A DNA stretch of 64,000 bases from Medicago truncatula (lineage: Eukaryota > Streptophyta > Magnoliopsida > Fabales > Fabaceae), in the NCBI RefSeq assembly GCF_003473485.1, contig NC_053046.1, positions 42,865,832-42,929,831 of the forward strand. Reading direction: 5' to 3'. A program made the translations under genes and the position numbers. Shown here in pieces: positions 55,623-64,000 of the stretch. Within the stretch, counting starts at the first letter, position 1. Each line of letters starts with the position of its first letter. The notes beneath the pieces were generated by a model. It did no database searches and was not told the origin of the DNA. It worked only from the letters and a program-made list of their open reading frames with translations.

Positions 55623-56687
55623 CTAGATAACATAATCATAAAACTCAGAAATATGTGCAACATGGTCCATAGTGTGGCTAGGAATCTTATCAAGTTTAAT
55701 AGGATTATTCTTCCCTCCAATCAATTTTGCCGGATTCCCAACCACCGTAGTCCTTGGAGGAACTTCCTTGATCACAACTGAACCGGCACCAATTTTAGCA
55801 CCATCACCAATCTTAATATTCCCCAAAATACAAGTTCCAGCGCCTATAAGCACCCCGTCACCAATCTTTGGATGCCTATCGCCATGAGCCTTACCGGTCC
55901 CTCCCAACGTCACACCGTGCAAAATGGACACATCATTTCCAATAACAGCAGTTTCACCAACCACAATCCCAGTTGCATGATCAAGCAAAATCCCACTTCC
56001 AATCTTAGCTCCAGGATGAATATCAACTCCAAAAACTTCCGAAACGCGATTCTGAATCATAACAGCCAAAATCTTCCTTCCATTTGACCACAAATTATGA
56101 GCTACCCTATGAGCTTGACATGCTAAAAATCCTTTGAAATTCAAGAAACAATGAACATGACTTATACAAGCAGGGTCTCTTTCATTAACTGCTTTTAGAT
56201 CATTTTTCATAGCATACATAATTTCTTTATCAGATTCCAAAATTCTAACAAAAAGATCAGAAAGTGTTGTACTAGGAAGACTTACACTGCTTAATTTAAC
56301 AGCAAGGTGATTAGCCAAAGCAGTTTCCAATGTTTTTTGTGACAAGATTGAAACATAATAGTAACTAGACAAAATTGGTTCAACAATGACATCAACTTTA
56401 GCTTCTTCCTGCATCTTCATCCACACATAATTTTCATCCTCAACCTTTTCGGATTGTTCCACAACTGAACTTGTATGCAAGGTGTTGATCCCATATCTGG
56501 AACTTGGTGTGAAGAATTTTTCACATGAATGATCATCATGAGGTAAAAGATTCTTTGAATTAGTATCAACAGGAGAAGAAACAGACATGAAGTGATGAGA
56601 TTGAGATTTAAGGTGGCTAAGAGAAAGAAGTGACCATTTTTTTGGTGTTGGATTGACAAAGAAATTGAGTAATCGTCCTCTCTTCAT
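55623..56687 (-). CDS. SERAT: Serine O-acetyltransferase
   Basis: Transfers acetyl from acetyl-CoA to serine to give O-acetylserine, the carbon skeleton for cysteine; it binds O-acetylserine (thiol) lyase in the cysteine synthase complex. The protein has 354 residues and is intronless. Residues 1-85 are a variable, Ser/Lys-rich N terminus that may be a transit peptide. The helical SATase N-terminal domain covers about 88-195 (VWMKMQEEAK, ESDKEIMYAM, FLACQAHRVAHNLW). The left-handed beta-helix of hexapeptide repeats covers about 222-320 (VDIHPGAKIG, GVTLGGTGKAHGDRHPKIG, GNPAKLIGG). Catalytic Asp222 (VDIHP) and His237 (DHATG) are present. The C terminus ends in Ile (YDYVI), the residue that docks in the lyase active site. 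Compartment and isoform class cannot be settled by eye. Confidence 0.92.
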   Translation of the reverse strand: MKRGRLLNFFVNPTPKKWSLLSLSHLKSQSHHFMSVSSPVDTNSKNLLPHDDHSCEKFFTPSSRYGINTLHTSSVVEQSEKVEDENYVWMKMQEEAKVDVIVEPILSSYYYVSILSQKTLETALANHLAVKLSSVSLPSTTLSDLFVRILESDKEIMYAMKNDLKAVNERDPACISHVHCFLNFKGFLACQAHRVAHNLWSNGRKILAVMIQNRVSEVFGVDIHPGAKIGSGILLDHATGIVVGETAVIGNDVSILHGVTLGGTGKAHGDRHPKIGDGVLIGAGTCILGNIKIGDGAKIGAGSVVIKEVPPRTTVVGNPAKLIGGKNNPIKLDKIPSHTMDHVAHISEFYDYVI

Positions 56688-56778
56688 GGTAATAACTTTG
56701 TTTGATTGAAGATCTAAGAAAATTAGTCAAAGATTAACACTCAGCAGAAAGCACATTATAGTCCTATAGTGTTTCATT

Positions 56779-56800
56779 TCATTGTATATAGTATAATATA
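56779..56800 (-). promoter_or_regulatory. Possible TATA region of the acetyltransferase gene
   Basis: Minus strand ACTATATACAATG near 56785, about 95 nt before the ATG, is the best TATA-like match. An AT repeat further upstream (56887-56940) may affect the promoter. Weak, composition-prone call. Confidence 0.3.
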
Positions 56801-56884
56801 ATATCCTTATCTTTCAAAAAAATAAGAATAATATCCTTAGATCCTTCAAAAAAAGAATAATATCCTTAGTTATCAAAAAAGAAG

Positions 56885-56886
<2 letters not shown>

Positions 56887-56940
<54 letters not shown>
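56887..56940. repeat. (TA)27 microsatellite
   Basis: 54 bp of pure TA about 200 bp upstream of the acetyltransferase start; likely length-variable. Confidence 0.95.
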
Positions 56941-56941
<1 letters not shown>

Positions 56942-57139
56942 CATAATATAAGACCTTAGATGGAATGAAATATCAATCCTTTTTTTTTTATTGAACCTAC
57001 CATTATATGCACGATATGTATTTGTGGATTCAATTATTGTTTTTTAATTAATAATTAATAATAAGATTGCATCAGACAAAATAATGTTTTGAAAAATGGA
57101 GACTGATTAATTAATAAATTAAATAATAATTTTGATAAA

Positions 57140-57281
57140 GGTGAGGTATATTGGGTTGGCCTAGTGGTATTGAGTTGGAACATTGGAGTGTGCTCCACCT
57201 CAAGGTATCATGTTCGATTCTCTCTCGTGTTAATTTGAGTGAGCTAATATAGCTTCTTCAACAAAAAAAAATTGATATTGT
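57140..57281 (+). mobile_element. tRNA-derived SINE
   Basis: A-box-like TGGCCTAGTGG at 57157-57167, B-box-like GTTCGATTC at 57212-57220, about 45 bp apart, followed by a tRNA-unrelated body and an A-tail at 57271-57281. A short TTGATA on both sides may be a worn target duplication. Confidence 0.65.
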
Positions 57282-57479
57282 TTTATTTTAACGATAGAAT
57301 GAAATTTATATAATTAATATTATATTGGTATATATTATCTCTACTTTTTTTTTTAAAAGAATATATTTTTTTTGAACAATAAAAAATGGAATATAATAGC
57401 AACGCAAGAGAATTCTCAAGCACAAGGTGTGCTCAGAGAACGCTCAGAAATACACAGTTACAAGGTCAAAGGAAAAAAG

Positions 57480-58020
57480 AAAAAATATGGGTTAGCCAAT
57501 GCTCATACAAACAAAAGGGTTTGACCACCAGATATGAAAATTAGGCCAATAGAAATATTAAACTTCTTCATCCACCAAAAAGAGTGTAATTTGACTTTCT
57601 CTACAAAATGATGGATGGTATTCTCTGTATTTTTTAAGACCTGTTATTTCTTTCATTCCACATAACCAAATTAGTTGCATAAAAGAACGACAAGTACTCG
57701 ACCCATCTATGGAGTGAACAAACTGATAAAAATGCTCCGACACTCGATAGGGCTCGACTGAAGATATCCCCAACGAGGACCGAATATTGCCCCAAACAGC
57801 TGCAGAGTACGGACAAGATACAAACAAATGTTGAATAGTCTCGATATCGCCGCAGCCTGCCACGCAAGTGTTGTTACCGAGAGGAATAACACCACGAGCG
57901 AACAAGTTATCCTTCATCGACAATCTATTCTGGAGGAGGCGCCACGCAAACACAGACCTTCAAGAAATCCTGTCTATGCCAAATTAAATCTAATACTGCT
58001 TCTGTTGTCTGATCTGGCTG
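57480..58020 (-). pseudogene. LINE ORF2 C-terminal fragment (zf-RVT)
   Basis: Minus strand reads TTEAVLDLIWH, then VFAWRLLQNRLSMKDNLFAR, CVAGCGDIETIQHLFVSCP and AAVWGNIRSSLG. A shift of frame follows, with LVMWNERNNRS and FVEKVKLHSFWWMKK. This is the zinc-binding tail that closes plant L1-type ORF2 proteins. The polymerase and endonuclease are missing, and there is at least one stop and one frameshift. Confidence 0.75.
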
Positions 58021-58489
58021 ACTGGTAAATATATGTACTAAAAGAAAATGTCCATAATCATCTCTACTAAATATATGTGCTATAAAAAACAAAACAAAGT
58101 TTTCTATTTGTTGTGAAAGGAAAAGTCCAGCTTTTGCATCATTGACATTGAGTCAATTATCCGTCGGCGTCAATACTCATTCCCTCTATGTAACTGATGA
58201 CATCATTTCAATAATTTAATTTAATATTTAATATATTCTTTGCCCATCTCAATATATTCTCTAAACGGTAGTGGTAGATACACGCAAGTTTCTTTATATA
58301 TTCCTGCCATTGCGACAATGGGTATTTTGTGTTCAGCTGTCATTTGTTTCTTATTTTGTATTTTTTATGTTCTGAGATACTATACATATTTTTTCAATGA
58401 CACCAAAATATAAGATTTTTACGGATAAATTTGTTTGAGTATAATTGGAAGTGAAAATGACACCCCAAAATTATGTAATCATTTTATCC
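58021..58489. other. Intergenic, nothing recognised
   Basis: AT-rich sequence between two retrotransposon relics of opposite orientation. No repeat ends or coding similarity seen. Confidence 0.4.
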
Positions 58490-59150
58490 TTCATGAAGGC
58501 GGTCCTCCACCACAAGAAGCAGAATCAGTCGGTTTACGGGACGCCATTATTTTATTTGGCTCGGATGGTTGGGAGGGACTATTAGATGTGCACATTTAAC
58601 TAAATTGTAAACTAGCGGTTGACATCATATGTGATAGGAATAACAATCAAGCGGAATTTAGCAATATCATAGCTGATTGTAAGTCAATTTTACAACAATT
58701 TCCAGAGATAAGGATAAATTTTGTTACAAAACAAGTTAATGTTGTCGCTCATAGCTTAACAAAGGTGTCAAGCAGGGCCGGCCCTAGAGATTAAGAGGCC
58801 TAAAACTAAAATTTTAATATGGCCTTTAAAAATATATTTTTCTAACATAATATTTTATATAAAATCAATTTTATGGAGATCAAAATTTGAATTCATGACC
58901 AAGAGTAATTTAGGCATTTTTAGTAATCAGTTATATTATGCAAATGTCTGTAATTTATCTATCATATAATATACTTATAACCATATTAAATTTTTAGAGG
59001 CCTTTTTTTTCACCCATAATTTTGAGGCCTAAAGCCCTTGCTTGACCCTTAGGTCGGCCCTGGTGTCAAGATTGCATGCTCGTCATCAAGTTTTTGATTT
59101 GATTTCATCTTGTATTACAAACATTACGATGAATGAAATGATGAGTTTTT
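58490..59150 (+). pseudogene. RNase H-like (RVT_3) fragment split by a MITE
   Basis: From about 58498 the frame reads GGPPPQEAESVGLRDAI, LLDVHI, a stop, then KLAVDIICDRNNNQAEFSNI, IADCKSILQQFP and VNVVAHSLTKVS. After the inserted MITE and second target copy the same frame goes on as RLHARHQVFDLISSCI and MNEMM. This is the end of the RNase H-like domain seen at LINE-derived loci (CD-x-x-x-V, D-x-x-x-LL, N-VAH-LA). The in-frame stop and missing N terminus make it a relic. Confidence 0.7.
58773..59062. mobile_element. hAT-type MITE
   Basis: Inverted ends CAGGGCCGGCCCT and CAGGGCCGACCTA, with a perfect 8-bp target duplication GTGTCAAG at 58765-58772 and 59063-59070. 290 bp, no frame. It splits the RNase H-like fragment, so its insertion is later than that fragment. 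Confidence 0.9.
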
Positions 59151-59814
59151 TATCGTAAAAAAAACTAGTAGTATAATGAGAGTGTTTCTACATTGTATTT
59201 TCACTGTCTTAACCTTTGATTCATTGCTAAACTTTCATTAAAGAAATTGTTTATCGTTTAAAAAACAAAACTAGCATCATAAAAAAATAGTCATTTTGTT
59301 CATGATTACTATTATATAAGACCTTCACAAACTTAACTTATTTCATTCCATGAAGTAGAACATTGTGGATGCAATCATGGAGCGCAAGTTTTCAAGGGTT
59401 TACTATGGTAAGATTTGGAGAGTCTGATTGGATAAGATGATAAGACTCCATAGGATATCCGTTAGTTGGGTTAAGAGATCAGGGAATTGGGAAGATTGTT
59501 GTCGACACTTCTATTTTGGTTGAAAAAAACAAATAAAAGACAAAAATATCCGTCGACAGTTAACTGTCGCCGATTAAAAATTCATCGACAGGTTACCGCC
59601 GATGAAGTTATATTGATAAATTATTGATGTTTTTCAGCCAAACACTATGTGTGAATAACATTCTTCAGGAATTGGGCAAAGCTCACTCTACAAGCAAGTG
59701 GGCTGAGATTGAGCCTAATAAGGTCTGAAACTTGTAATTTCCCTACTCCCATTTTTGTCCATATCCAAAAAGATACGGGACTTTGTGCTAATAAATATAG
59801 TTTTGTCTGTTCTT
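59151..59814. other. Intergenic, nothing recognised
   Basis: AT-rich. A stretch at 59550-59605 with CCGTCGACAGTTAACTGTCG is locally palindromic but I cannot assign it. Confidence 0.35.
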
Positions 59815-59945
59815 TTTTTAAAAAAAAAAAGAAAATAGTCATAATACATGATTTAATATAGTAAAAAAATTTGTGATTGACATAAGACAATGCCATTCGA
59901 GTGAGTAAGTGAACTACATTTATTGGCTTGACTCTCAATAAAACT
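59815..59945 (-). pseudogene. Short RNase H-like fragment
   Basis: Minus strand reads MRVKPINVVHLLTRMALSYV then NHKFFYYIKSCIMTI. This matches the C-terminal pattern of the RNase H-like domain (N-VAHLLA-x-ALSY ... SCI) also seen at 58.7-59.1 kb. Only about 40 residues remain. Confidence 0.45.
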
Positions 59946-60121
59946 TATGCTAAAGTTTGATAAAGAGTGCATAATAGTTTTATAACATACAATAAATTGC
60001 TAAACTCCGTTCTATAACTCAATCTACTCGACATGTCAACGACTAGCTTACAATCTAGTTCAACAAAAACACGAATATTATTAAATAAACTTCAAATATA
60101 TTTTGAACGGCATTTCATATA

Positions 60122-60973
60122 GGCTCTGTTTGGTTAAAATAAGCTATAAGTTAGCTGATAGCTGAAAAGCTAGCTGATAGCTGATGACTGGTAGCTGATA
60201 ACTTATAGCTGAAAAACTTGCTTATTAAAAATAATGTGTTTGGTAAAATTAACTGTTGAAGTAACTGATAAGTATAAAATGACATAAAAGGACATGTTTT
60301 TTTATAATATACATATAGACAATGTAATGTATTTATTTTTTAATATTTTTAATTATAGTTAAATATGTTTTTGGTCCCTATAAATATTCAAACTTTTGGT
60401 CTTAGTCTCCATAAAAAAATTCTTCGACCTTTAATCCTACAAAAAAATTCACCGACAATTTTGATCTCTGCTTTATGAATCCCAAAAATAAGAGAAAGGT
60501 GGAAACAAAATGTGAGCTAGAATATATAAAATTTTACAACGTATAAAAGACTAGTTATTTTTTCCTTTAAAAAAATAAAAATAGGCTAGTTATTTTTTGT
60601 GTGGTGTACGGCAGGTTAGTTATAGCAAACTATAAAGCATTTTCTTAAAAAAAATAAACATATATATAAAGTGCTCCTTAAAAAAAACAACGTGGCATTT
60701 TTTTTAAGGGAAAAAATGGGGCGGTTATAAAGATGAACATGTGTAGTTGTTTAATTAAAAAAATAATTAATTTAAATTAATAGGGTTAAAGTTGGAAGAA
60801 AATATAAAAAGCTATCAGCTATAAGCTAAAAAGCTACTTGAAATAGCTTTTCAAAAAACGCTATAAGCTCATGAAAAAAGCTTGTTACCAAACACGCCAC
60901 GTTTTCATCTAACGAGCTTATAAGCTAATCCAACAAGCTATAAGCTAGCTTTTTTGTGTTACCAAACACAGCC
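60122..60973. mobile_element. MITE rich in AAGCTATAAGCT palindromes
   Basis: Ends GGCTCTGTTTGGT and, inverted, GGCTGTGTTTGGT. Subterminal regions carry many copies of AGCTATAAGCT and TAGCTGATAGCTGA in both directions. A possible 3-bp duplication ATA flanks it. 852 bp; no transposase. The AAGCTATAAGCT sequence around 13.3 kb is a relative. Confidence 0.65.
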
Positions 60974-63294
60974 ATAATCATTAGTGTTATTTTCTTTATT
61001 AAGCAAAAATCTATCATTATTGTTTTTTTTTTTCTTTTTTTACAAAAACCTATCATTAGTGTAAAGTAAGGTCCTATGAAAATAATATACTCTCTTCGGT
61101 CTTAAATATAAACAACTTTTTACTTTTTCGGTTTATTCAATACATGATATATGTTTTATTAAGAATAGGAATTGAGAAACCGTCCTAACAAAGTTAAAAT
61201 TTGTGTTTATCAAAACACATTTAGATTTTGGCAAATTTAACGTTGGAGTTTGTCAAAAGGAAATACAAGTTTTTAAATTTGACCAAGTCAACTTCAATGT
61301 TTTTGTAAATATCTTTTTTCCCAACAAAATTAAGATTTGAGCTTGTCGAAATTTCAAGAAACTCAACCTACACTTTGCCGGTAGAATCTGAGTTTGCCAG
61401 GAGCTTACTAAAATTTTAGATAATTAATTGTCATCCAGCCAGCTTGTGTAAAAATGTGTTTAGATTTTTTTTTGGTTACGATTAAGGGTAATTTGTTAAG
61501 TTTAGGAAACTTGTGAAAACTGAGTTGCATGAGGTACATTATTCCTAAGTTTCTCATGGAAAATATGACTACATTTTTTTAGCTGAACCAAACACTCAAC
61601 ATTGAGTTTGTACACTTTTTGTCAAAAGAGATATGTTGAGTTGTCAAGAACAAAAAAAAAATAAAAAAATACACTGCCTTCAACAAAAAATTACACACTC
61701 ATTATATCGCTAGCATGTCCGAAAGGTCCATTCATAACATAACATGTTCATCTCTATTATAATCCTCGTTTGTTATTGATTAAAATAAAAGTAATCTTGA
61801 TATAAGTATTTTGAAGATAACTTTTAAGAAAAACAAAACTTAAATTAAGCAATTTCATACCAATCAATGTACTAGCCTAACCAATTATGCCATATTACGA
61901 GTGATGGAAGCATGTGTATGTTATTATTGCATAGACATAAGGTCATGGTACTCATCACACCATATCCCCTCCAAGACTTTGAAGCATCCTCATGACTCAT
62001 GATTCATGAGTGCATCCATCCTATTAATTGTTTTTACCGTAAATGTACAAGTGATTGTGGAGAAGGGAGAATTAGTAGTTTGGTATTGTAAAATCTGCAG
62101 GAATATTATAGAATGGTACGTAATAATCAATTGACTCCAGTTATTCTTTGATGAATTATTGATTTCGTAACTGCTACAATATTTTTTCTGTTGTTGCAAT
62201 AACTACTACAATCTATGATTATTTGATAGCTACATTTATGTACTTGTTATTTTTTATTTATCCAGCTTTCTTAACTGCTCTGTACTTAAAACCTTCTCAT
62301 TAGTGATAAGCTATTACCAGAATCTATTATGTCAAGCCCAAATTGACATGTATGTGCGTGTGATTTGTTATATTGATACAATAATTACACTTGCATTTTA
62401 CGTAGTATTTGATTTCATCTCGTGGCATACAAGTATGTAATAATAAGTGTTGTGTTGTCACTGTCCTAAAAAAGAGTTAAGTTGGGACCCACATTATTCT
62501 TACTTATAATTTGCGTGCTCGTGATTTCTCATAATAAGTAATAACCGTTCAACATAAAAAACATAGTATCAAATATTCATCACAAATTCATATGTTTCAG
62601 CCACTTAATCTGAAAATTAGATAATTCAAACAAGTCAAATTAATTATTTTATTTTCTATATAATAAAGCTGAGCAAGTAGCAACATTTGGTGGTTCATCA
62701 AATTTGAAAGGAGGGAAAAACAAAAGTTTTTAAAATGCAATTTCAATTTCAATAACATAGTGGGAAGCAGTTGCACCCAATATGCCCAAACCCCATGAAT
62801 AATACAACCGCTCTTGTTGCCACATGCCATCAACCGTTTACTATTTTTGTTATCATGTTTAAAAATAAATCACACAATTTAGAACATAGTCCCATTTTTA
62901 TCTATTTAATGTTTCATCTTTTAAAAACAAAAAAGTTCAATTTGAAGAGACAAAGTTCTCTTTATGTTCCTTGAATTAAACTCATAAGCTGAACCAAAGT
63001 TTATTTAATTTCCATAACCAAAGTTGTGTTATTATTATGAAAACCTTAGAAAGATTGTAACTGACGGTATCACATTATAACACCACCATAACGCTCTCTT
63101 GGTTATTTATTTATTACAATCAGCTACTTCATGCTTCAACTCTAATAAAAATAAAACCGTTACACAATCTTTCTATGTATCTCTTATTTAAGTTTCATTT
63201 CATACTCATAACATAACATGATATATATTCATATTGAAACGTAACACACATTAGAAAGTGTAACATTTTTTCTTATGTGACAAACAAACTAACA
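60974..63294. other. Intergenic; upstream region of pectinesterase
   Basis: A Stowaway-like partial end (CTCTCTTCGGTCTTAAATAT) lies at 61091. The rest is AT-rich with no coding similarity. The last few hundred bases should hold the pectinesterase promoter, but I see no single convincing TATA box. Confidence 0.4.
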
Positions 63295-64000
63295 ATGATG
63301 TTGTCTTGCAGAGTTGTTGTTGTTTTGTTTGTTATGGTTTTTGTTGAGGTGGATTTAGCAGAATGTGTTAAAGGGGGTGTTAGGAATTACATTAGTTGGG
63401 AAGATTTGATTGTGAATGAACAAAGGTTGGTTGTGAAGAAAAGCAATAATGTTCAAAACAATGTGGTTAGAGTAATTGTGGTTGATCGAAATGGAAAGGG
63501 AGATTCTAAAACTGTTCAAGGTGCAGTTGATTTGGTTCCTAATGGAAACAAACAAAGAGTCAAAATCTACATTTTTCCAGGAACTTACAGGTATGTAATT
63601 ACGTAGTAATTTTTTTTTATATGTAGAAAACTATGAAGCGCCAATACAGACACCAGACACGACACTGACACGTTGACACCTCTCGTAATTTGAGAAAATG
63701 AATTAACGATTGTATGTGTCGGACACCGACACTAGACATACATTTGATGAAAATTGTCGGTGCTATGGAGGTAGAAACGTGATTTGTTCATTTTTTCTTT
63801 CTTTCTTTATAACCATTGCTTTATGTACAATTTGTGCAGAGAAAGAGTGTTTGTGCCAAAAACAAAGCCTTACATATCATTTATAGGTAGAAGAAATCTC
63901 ACAGCAAGTCCTGTGATTACTTGGAACAGTAAATCATCAGACAGAGGTCCAAATGGTCAAGAATTGGGCACATATGGTTCAGCAACTGTAGCAGTTGAAT
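63295..64000 (+). CDS. Pectinesterase (pectin methylesterase), 3' partial
   Basis: Removes methyl groups from cell-wall homogalacturonan. The ATG at 63295 begins a hydrophobic signal peptide (MMLSCRVVVVLFVMVFVEV). Exon 1, to 63590, has VIVVDRNGKGDSKTVQGAV and the start of the beta-helix (YIFPGTYR). A GT-AG intron, 63591-63839, splits an Arg codon in phase 2. Exon 2, from 63840, continues VFVPKTKPYISFIGRR, ITWNSKSSDRG and ELGTYGSATVAVE to the window edge. There is no long pro-domain before the catalytic part, so it belongs to the group without the inhibitor-like N terminus. Catalytic Asp/Gln residues lie beyond the window. Confidence 0.9.
63620..63775. repeat. Probable MITE in pectinesterase intron 1
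   Basis: CTATGAAGCGCCAATACAGA near 63629 and the inverse of GTCGGTGCTATGGAG near 63757 form loose inverted ends. The interior repeats GACACCGACAC-type words. It occupies most of the 249-bp intron. Confidence 0.4.

Noticed and set aside
63277..63294. Pectinesterase start at 63277
   Set aside because: That codon is GTG; the first ATG in frame is at 63295 and begins a proper signal peptide.

Overview
This is plant nuclear DNA. The evidence is AT-rich intergenic sequence, tRNA-derived SINEs, Stowaway, hAT and Harbinger MITEs, a Helitron, a Tork-type Ty1/copia element, and a large Tat/Ogre-type Ty3/gypsy element. Its gene families are a pectinesterase, a plastid/mitochondrial-or-cytosolic type serine acetyltransferase and an LRR receptor-like protein. 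The Ogre-type element and the repeat families point to a papilionoid legume of the Medicago/Trifolium/pea group. That placement is inference from family resemblance, not from a search.

Layout. Positions 1-12310 hold the 3' part of a Tat/Ogre retrotransposon on the + strand: gag-protease, a 277-bp intron, then RT-RNase H-aRNH-integrase, about 2.2 kb of noncoding sequence with two arrays of structured repeats, and a 3' LTR. Positions 12.3-15 kb hold a SINE, a broken copy and a longer copy of a coiled-coil gene family, and a Stowaway MITE. Positions 15.8-19.7 kb are a non-autonomous Helitron with a 110-bp tandem array, interrupted by a hAT MITE. Positions 19.7-28.9 kb are transposon debris: a SINE, a serine acetyltransferase relic, a LINE fragment, a MULE-type MITE and a Stowaway-like MITE. 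Positions 29-30.3 kb carry a two-exon coiled-coil gene.

Positions 32.0-36.7 kb and 42.0-53.0 kb are two copies of a segmental duplication on either side of a frameshifted LRR receptor-like pseudogene (38.1-41.0 kb). Each copy carries a minus-strand gene in which a coiled-coil exon is followed, through phase-compatible splice sites, by an exon resembling the putative plant transposon protein domain (Transposase_32 type). In the right copy the gene has lost the first intron's donor, and an intact Ty1/copia element with apparently identical LTRs has inserted at its third codon. A Harbinger remnant sits further on in the same copy.

Positions 53-61 kb hold a plant-mobile-domain pseudogene, an intact serine acetyltransferase gene (minus strand), a SINE, LINE and RNase H fragments (one split by a hAT MITE) and a large MITE. 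The window ends inside a pectinesterase gene beginning at 63295. Apart from that gene, the acetyltransferase and the coiled-coil genes, nearly everything is mobile DNA or its remains.

The most interesting signal is in the Ogre 3' noncoding region. Six repeats each fold into a hairpin with a CCC-GNRA-GGG tip, a one-sided AAAA (once ACAA) bulge and an outer stem that changes by compensatory pairs from unit to unit. About 560 bp further on, nine repeats with a period near 60 bp form a different two-part hairpin, also with compensatory changes. I do not recognise either as a described RNA element.
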